A stretch of DNA of 64,000 nucleotides from Novosphingobium sp. GTDB taxonomy: Bacteria > Pseudomonadota > Alphaproteobacteria > Sphingomonadales > Sphingomonadaceae. Positions 60,070 to 64,000 of this stretch are shown here, piece after piece. The DNA lies in assembly GCA_017744735.1 (NCBI GenBank), contig JAGIAR010000003.1:290452-354451 (forward strand), in the 5' to 3' direction. Made by a program: the position numbers and the translations under genes. Below the pieces are notes generated by a model, which worked only from the letters and a program-made list of their open reading frames with translations, did no database searches and had not been told where the DNA came from. How positions within the stretch are numbered: the first letter of the stretch is position 1; each line of letters begins with the position of its first letter.

Positions 60070-60288
60070 ATGCCCGGCCTGAAACTTGGAAAACTGCCCG
60101 ACCGAACGCCGGTGAAGCTGACGATTTCGGTCACGCCGAGCCTCCAGGCGGATCTCGCCGCCTACGCCGAACTCTATGCCGCGACCTACGGGGTGGAGGA
60201 ACCGCTCGCCGAGCTTATTCCCGCGATGCTCGCCGCATTTCTCGAAAGCGATCGCGGCTTCGCGCGCAGGCCAGCGCCAAAGAGATAA
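60070..60288 (+). CDS. DUF2274-family protein
   Basis: Protein of 72 aa (KLGKLPDRTPVKLTISVTPS, then LAAYAELYAATYG), matching DUF2274 as regularly found after trbI in integrative conjugative elements. It resembles a small ribbon-helix-helix protein. It starts one base after the trbI stop and is the last gene of the operon in the window. Confidence 0.85.
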   Translation: MPGLKLGKLPDRTPVKLTISVTPSLQADLAAYAELYAATYGVEEPLAELIPAMLAAFLESDRGFARRPAPKR

Positions 60289-60435
60289 CCGAACCGAGCC
60301 CGTTCCGGCCATGTCAGGATCGGCGAGCGACAGGCGAAGATCGGGCCGACGCACCGCGCAGCATTGCCGTCGCTCGCGCTAATCGCATCCGCAAGCCCGG
60401 TACTGCCCCCGAAATCATGTGATCGAACGCGAGCA

Positions 60436-60888
60436 TCAACCCCGCAGGTCCTTCGACGAGCAAAGGCAGATGTGCGAGGTGATGCTGCTCACCTGGGACA
60501 GGGTACCGAGCGTTTCGGAATGGAAGCGCTTGTACGCAGAAAGGTCCGCCACCTCGACGCGCAGGAGATATTCGACCGAGCCCGTGATGTTATGGCACTC
60601 GCGAACTTCGGGAGAATCCTCCATCGCACGCTCGAAGGCCTCGGCATGCTTTTTCAGCTGGCCCGAGAGTCCGACGAGCACGAAGATGATCAGGCCGGTG
60701 CCCAGCCTCTGCCGGTCGAGGACCGCCCGATAGCCGGCGATGACACCGGCGGCCTCAAGCGCCTGGACCCGCCGCAGACAGGCCGAAGGAGAGAGGCCCA
60801 CGCGTTCCGCGAGCTGGATATTGGTGATCCGCCCGTCGGCCTCAAGCTCCTGCAATATCCTGCGATCGATTGCGTCCATATTCGTCAT
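60436..60888 (-). CDS. Lrp/AsnC-family transcription regulator
   Basis: Protein of 150 aa: N-terminal HTH (DRRILQELEADGRITNIQLAE, LSPSACLRRVQALEAAGVI) and a C-terminal RAM/AsnC effector domain (about 70-145, ECHNITGSVEYLLRVEV). It is divergent from indoleamine 2,3-dioxygenase across a 95-bp gap, so it probably controls that gene in response to an amino acid, plausibly tryptophan or kynurenine (inference). Start at 60888, or the ATG three codons later. Confidence 0.9.
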   Translation of the reverse strand: MTNMDAIDRRILQELEADGRITNIQLAERVGLSPSACLRRVQALEAAGVIAGYRAVLDRQRLGTGLIIFVLVGLSGQLKKHAEAFERAMEDSPEVRECHNITGSVEYLLRVEVADLSAYKRFHSETLGTLSQVSSITSHICLCSSKDLRG

Positions 60889-60948
60889 TTATTGTGCACA
60901 CGGTTCGTTTCTGGGTCAATATGCAAGCCTATTCGACCGCATATGGCG

Positions 60949-60954
60949 TATAAT
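60949..60954 (+). promoter_or_regulatory. Putative -10 box (TATAAT) of the indoleamine 2,3-dioxygenase gene
   Basis: A perfect TATAAT lies 30 bases before the ATG at 60984. The -35 region is weak. TTGTGC occurs at 60892-60897, within the palindrome TGTGCACA (60893-60900), and again at 60954-60959, so the Lrp/AsnC regulator could bind here. Confidence 0.45.
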
Positions 60955-60983
60955 TGTGCCCTGATTACACGGGAGCGAATGAG

Positions 60984-62162
60984 ATGAGGCTGGCCGATCT
61001 CGACACTTACGACATGAGCCGTGAACGCGGGTTCCTCTGCCGCCACGATGCGGCGCAGGTCGAACTCGAAGGCGAGCTTGCCGAAGTGGGCCGGATCGCG
61101 CTGCGCCTTCCCGAGTTCCTGCCTTCGGGCGAGGTCCGGCGGTTGCTTGACCGCGCCCTGCCCGAGCCGGTTTCGCCGGCGGCTATCGAGCGGCTCGACG
61201 ACGCTCAGGCGCGCCTGGCCATGGTGCACTATTCCTTCATGGTGCAATCCTACATCTGGGGCGAGGACGAGGTGACCGCCCGGCTTCCCGCGTCGCTCGC
61301 GGTGCCGATCGTCGCGCTCGCCGACCGGCTCGGACGGCAGCCCCTGCTCCAATATGAGGATTACGTGCTCAACAATTGGGCAAAACTCGATGCCCGGGGC
61401 GCGGTCACGCTCGACAATATTCATATGATCCAGAAGTTTGCCGGCGGGCTCGACGAGGCCTGGTTCGTGCTGGTGCATGTCGCGATTGAGGCGAGGGCGG
61501 GCGACGCACTCGCCCTGTTTGGGCCGATCGTCGAAGCCGCAGCGAAGGGCGATCGCGCGCGGCTGACTGAATTGCTCGAAGGCCTGGTCGACGTCTGGGC
61601 GGACATCAATGCGATCTTTGGCCGCATGACTGAGAAATGCGACCCGCATATCTATTTTCGGCGGGTGCGCCCCTACATCCACGGGTGGAAGGATAACCCG
61701 GCAGTCAAGGATGGCATTCTCTACGAAGGCGTCGCGCGCTACCAGAATTTGCCGCAGGTGTTCCGCGGCCAGACCGGCTCCCAATCCTCGATCGTCCCGT
61801 CGATGGACGCGCTCCTCGGGGTGGGCCATGCGGCCGATCCGCTGAAATCCTATCTCGACGAGCTGCACGCCTATCGCCCGCCGGCGCATCGACGCTTCAT
61901 TGAGGATGTGCGGACGAACAGCCGACTGCGCGCATTCGTCGACGCGGAGCGCGGCAAGGGCCTGGTCGCCGCCTACAACGGCGTCGTCGAAGCCGTCGCC
62001 GCATTCCGCACGCTGCACCTCGAATATGCCGCGAGCTACATCAACAAGCAGGGCGGACGGTCGGCGGGCAACGACACCGAGGTCGGCACGGGGGGCACAC
62101 CTTTCATGAAATATCTCAAGAAGCACCGCGACGAGACGCGCGCCAATCTGATCGAGGCGTAG
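60984..62162 (+). CDS. Indoleamine 2,3-dioxygenase
   Basis: Protein of 392 aa of the haem IDO family, which opens the indole ring of tryptophan to N-formylkynurenine. Family segments: HYSFMVQSYIWGE, LPASLAVPIVALADRLG, GSQSSIVPSMDALLGVGH, and the tail GTGGTPFMKYLK. His345 in RTLHLEYAASYI is in the place of the proximal haem ligand (human His346). The ATG at 60984 has GGGAG upstream. It converges on the maleylacetoacetate isomerase gene with 13 bp between stops. No kynureninase or formamidase gene is in the window. Confidence 0.9.
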   Translation: MRLADLDTYDMSRERGFLCRHDAAQVELEGELAEVGRIALRLPEFLPSGEVRRLLDRALPEPVSPAAIERLDDAQARLAMVHYSFMVQSYIWGEDEVTARLPASLAVPIVALADRLGRQPLLQYEDYVLNNWAKLDARGAVTLDNIHMIQKFAGGLDEAWFVLVHVAIEARAGDALALFGPIVEAAAKGDRARLTELLEGLVDVWADINAIFGRMTEKCDPHIYFRRVRPYIHGWKDNPAVKDGILYEGVARYQNLPQVFRGQTGSQSSIVPSMDALLGVGHAADPLKSYLDELHAYRPPAHRRFIEDVRTNSRLRAFVDAERGKGLVAAYNGVVEAVAAFRTLHLEYAASYINKQGGRSAGNDTEVGTGGTPFMKYLKKHRDETRANLIEA

Positions 62163-62175
62163 CCTTCCCGACTCA

Positions 62176-62817
62176 TCAGTCCGTGTCGGGCTGGTGCGCG
62201 GGATGAGCCGACCGGAAGGAGGGCATGTCGCTGCAGTCCGCGGCGACGCGGCGGATCGCCGGAAACGGATCGAGATCGACCGCAAACCGTTCGGCTGCAT
62301 AGACCTGCGGAACGAGACAGCAATCGGCGAAGGTCGGGGCGTCCCCGAAAGCGAACCGGCCGCCAAACTGCGCGATCTGTCGTTCGAGTACGGCGAAACC
62401 GGCCCCGATCCACCCTCCGACCCAGGCCTCGATCGCCGCATCGTCTGCCCCGAAATCCGCCCTCAGCGCCCGCAGCACGCGCAAGTTGTTGAGCGGGTGG
62501 ATGTCGCAGCAGATGAGATCGGCCATCGCCCGCACCCGGGCCCGACCAGTACGGTCCTCCGGCAAAAGTCTCGGCACCGGCCAGCTTTCCTCGAGCCATT
62601 CGAGGATCGCGAGCGATTGAGGGAAAGTTCCTCCGGGGGCGACCAGGGCGGGAACGAGGCCCTGCGGATTGAGCGCGAGGTAATCTTCATCGCCCTGCTC
62701 GCCGGTCCTCAGATCATGCGTGATTTGTTCATGCGCGATCCCTTTGAGCGCCAGCGCAATGCGGATCCGCCAGGACGCGGTCGAGCGCCAATAGCCGTGG
62801 AGGACGAGGCCGCTCAC
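62176..62817 (-). CDS. maiA: Maleylacetoacetate isomerase (zeta-class GST)
   Basis: Protein of 213 aa with the zeta-GST start LHGYWRSTASWRIRIALALK (glutathione and catalytic Ser region), LNPQGLVPAL and a C-terminal helical domain (CDIHPLNNLRVL, GDAPTFADCCLVPQVYAAERF). It isomerises maleylacetoacetate to fumarylacetoacetate in tyrosine/homogentisate breakdown, using glutathione. The ATG overlaps the fumarylacetoacetase stop (ATGA), confirming the pathway pairing. Confidence 0.9.
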   Translation of the reverse strand: MSGLVLHGYWRSTASWRIRIALALKGIAHEQITHDLRTGEQGDEDYLALNPQGLVPALVAPGGTFPQSLAILEWLEESWPVPRLLPEDRTGRARVRAMADLICCDIHPLNNLRVLRALRADFGADDAAIEAWVGGWIGAGFAVLERQIAQFGGRFAFGDAPTFADCCLVPQVYAAERFAVDLDPFPAIRRVAADCSDMPSFRSAHPAHQPDTD

Positions 62818-63839
62818 TCGCGCCCCGCCGCGACCACCTGTTCGATCGCACCGAAGATCGAACGGCGCTGCCCGTCATCCATCCAGATGCGGACACTGTC
62901 GCCAGACTGGAGGAAGGCAGTCTCGGGCCTGCCCCGCAGGATCGTCTCGACCATGCGCTGTTCGGCCAGGCAGGAATAGCCGCGCCCGCCCTCGCCGACC
63001 GGCAGGCCCGGGCCGCCGTCCGCGCCGCGGTTCGAGACAGTGCCCGAACCGACGATCGTCCCGGCGCAGAGGTTGCGAGTCTTTGCCGCATGCGCGATAA
63101 GGCGGCCGAAATCGAAGGTCATGTCCTCGCCCGCATCGGCGCGCCCGAGCGGTTTGCCATTGAGATCGACGCTGAGCGTGCCACGCAGCCGCCCTCCTTG
63201 CCAACGCTCGCCCAGCGCGTCGGGAGTGACGAAGACCGGCGAGAAGGCGCTCGCCGGCTTCGACTGGAAAAAGCCGAAGCCTTTTTCGAGCTCACCCGGA
63301 ATGAGGTTGCGCAACGACACATCGTTGACCAACCCAACAAGGCGGACCGCAGCCAGTGCATCTTCGGGCTCGGTGCCCTGCTCGACATCGCCGGTTACAA
63401 CGACGATCTCGGCTTCGAGGTCGCAGCCCCAGCCCGGATCGGCGAGCGGGATCGGATCGCGCGGCGCAAGGAAACCGTCGGAGCCACCCTGGTACATCAA
63501 CGGATCGTGCCAGAAGCTGTCTGGAACTGCCGCACCCCGCGCCTTGCGCACCAGTTCGACGTGGTTGACGTAGGCCGAACCGTCCGCCCACTGATATGCA
63601 CGCGGCAGCGGCGAAAGCGCGTCGCGCTCGCGGAAGCGTTCCCGGGGGACCGCCCCGTGCACGAGATCGTCGGCCAGCGCGCGCAACTGCGGTTCGGCAT
63701 AGTCCCAATCGTCAAGCGCAGCCTGCAGCGTCGGAGCGATTGGCCGCGCCTCGGCGCACCAGGCGAGATCGTCCGACACGACCACCAGTCGCCCGTCGCG
63801 GCCGCCATTCAACCCACCGCTTAGAGACGCAAGCTTCAT
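62814..63839 (-). CDS. fahA: Fumarylacetoacetate hydrolase family protein
   Basis: Protein of 341 aa from the ATG at 63839 (MKLASLSGG); a longer frame to 63899 overlaps the upstream gene. The FAH fold is shown by PRAYQWADGSAYVNHVELVR, DLEAEIVVVTGDV (metal-binding acidic residues) and GSGTVSNRGADGG. It should split fumarylacetoacetate to fumarate and acetoacetate, after the isomerase encoded by the next gene. It overlaps the VOC gene by 4 bp. Confidence 0.88.
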   Translation of the reverse strand: MKLASLSGGLNGGRDGRLVVVSDDLAWCAEARPIAPTLQAALDDWDYAEPQLRALADDLVHGAVPRERFRERDALSPLPRAYQWADGSAYVNHVELVRKARGAAVPDSFWHDPLMYQGGSDGFLAPRDPIPLADPGWGCDLEAEIVVVTGDVEQGTEPEDALAAVRLVGLVNDVSLRNLIPGELEKGFGFFQSKPASAFSPVFVTPDALGERWQGGRLRGTLSVDLNGKPLGRADAGEDMTFDFGRLIAHAAKTRNLCAGTIVGSGTVSNRGADGGPGLPVGEGGRGYSCLAEQRMVETILRGRPETAFLQSGDSVRIWMDDGQRRSIFGAIEQVVAAGRE

Positions 63840-64000
63840 GCGTTCGGCCCCTTGTGCAGCCACGCTGCATGGCGCGGAGCACGCCTGGTCGCGGCCCATT
63901 CCTCCAGCATCACCGGGGCGAGGTCTTGGAGCTCGGCATATTGCTCGGGCGTGCCGATGTTGCAGGCGAGCTCAAGCCGGTGCCCGTTGGGATCGAAGAA
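63836..64000 (-). CDS. VOC (glyoxalase/extradiol dioxygenase-like) protein, C-terminus only
   Basis: The final 54 codons of a gene that enters from the right edge. FFDPNGHRLELA is the metal-ligand Glu strand common to the vicinal-oxygen-chelate superfamily. Its stop overlaps the fahA start (ATGA), so it heads or continues the VOC-fahA-maiA operon. It could be a ring-cleavage dioxygenase supplying the pathway, but too little is visible to say. Confidence 0.8.
   Translation of the reverse strand, partial: FFDPNGHRLELACNIGTPEQYAELQDLAPVMLEEWAATRRAPRHAAWLHKGPNA

Noticed and set aside
1..64000. CRISPR arrays, tRNA and rRNA genes
   Set aside because: No regularly spaced direct repeats, no cloverleaf with a TTCGA-type arm and no rRNA-like stretch was noticed; short or degenerate ones could still be missed by eye.

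Overview
This window looks like sphingomonad (Sphingomonadales, Alphaproteobacteria) DNA: it is GC-rich and carries FecI/FecR-coupled TonB receptors with STN domains, a LuxI/LuxR pair beside a PhyH-type dioxygenase, and a trb-type conjugation operon of the kind found in proteobacterial integrative conjugative elements (ICEs). The genus cannot be fixed from the sequence alone.

Layout. (1) About 1-4.3 kb, minus strand: a tight run of GH78-like glycosidase, PPP-type phosphatase, luxR, luxI and a PhyH-family oxygenase cut by the left edge. (2) 4.6-5.9 kb: thioredoxin and a P-loop protein with a degenerate Walker A. (3) 5.9-29.9 kb: five iron-uptake-type modules, each an ECF sigma factor, a FecR anti-sigma factor and a TonB-dependent receptor with its own STN domain; four are co-directional and one (receptor 4) is divergent from its regulators. 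A second PPP phosphatase, paralogous to the first, sits behind receptor 5. (4) 30.2-36.8 kb and 55.0-60.3 kb: the two halves of one mating-pore operon, traG-RHH-trbB-trbC-trbD-trbE and trbJ-trbL-trbF-trbG-trbI-DUF2274.

(5) 36.8-55.0 kb: an accessory island of about 18 kb lying exactly between trbE and trbJ. It begins with a tyrosine recombinase and a HigBA toxin-antitoxin pair, carries envelope proteins, a signal peptidase I, an HNH-type protein, a UDG-fold-like protein, DUF2332 and an HTH-citrate synthase, and ends with IS21 (istB) and DUF2235 remnants. Its centrepiece is a minus-strand gene series (53971 to 48355): TIR protein - Nmad2 - MazG-like pyrophosphohydrolase - uracil-DNA glycosylase - SIR2-SLOG (ThsA-like) - TIR (ThsB-like) - membrane protein. 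The last TIR and SIR2-SLOG genes make a Thoeris anti-phage pair; the upstream TIR/Nmad2/MazG/UDG block is not part of textbook Thoeris and makes this the best candidate here for an undescribed composite defence system.

(6) 60.4-64 kb: catabolic genes: an Lrp/AsnC regulator divergent from an indoleamine 2,3-dioxygenase, and a minus-strand operon of VOC protein (cut by the right edge), fumarylacetoacetase-family hydrolase and maleylacetoacetate isomerase. No tRNA, rRNA or CRISPR array was seen. All functional calls rest on reading motifs in the sequence; no database search was run.
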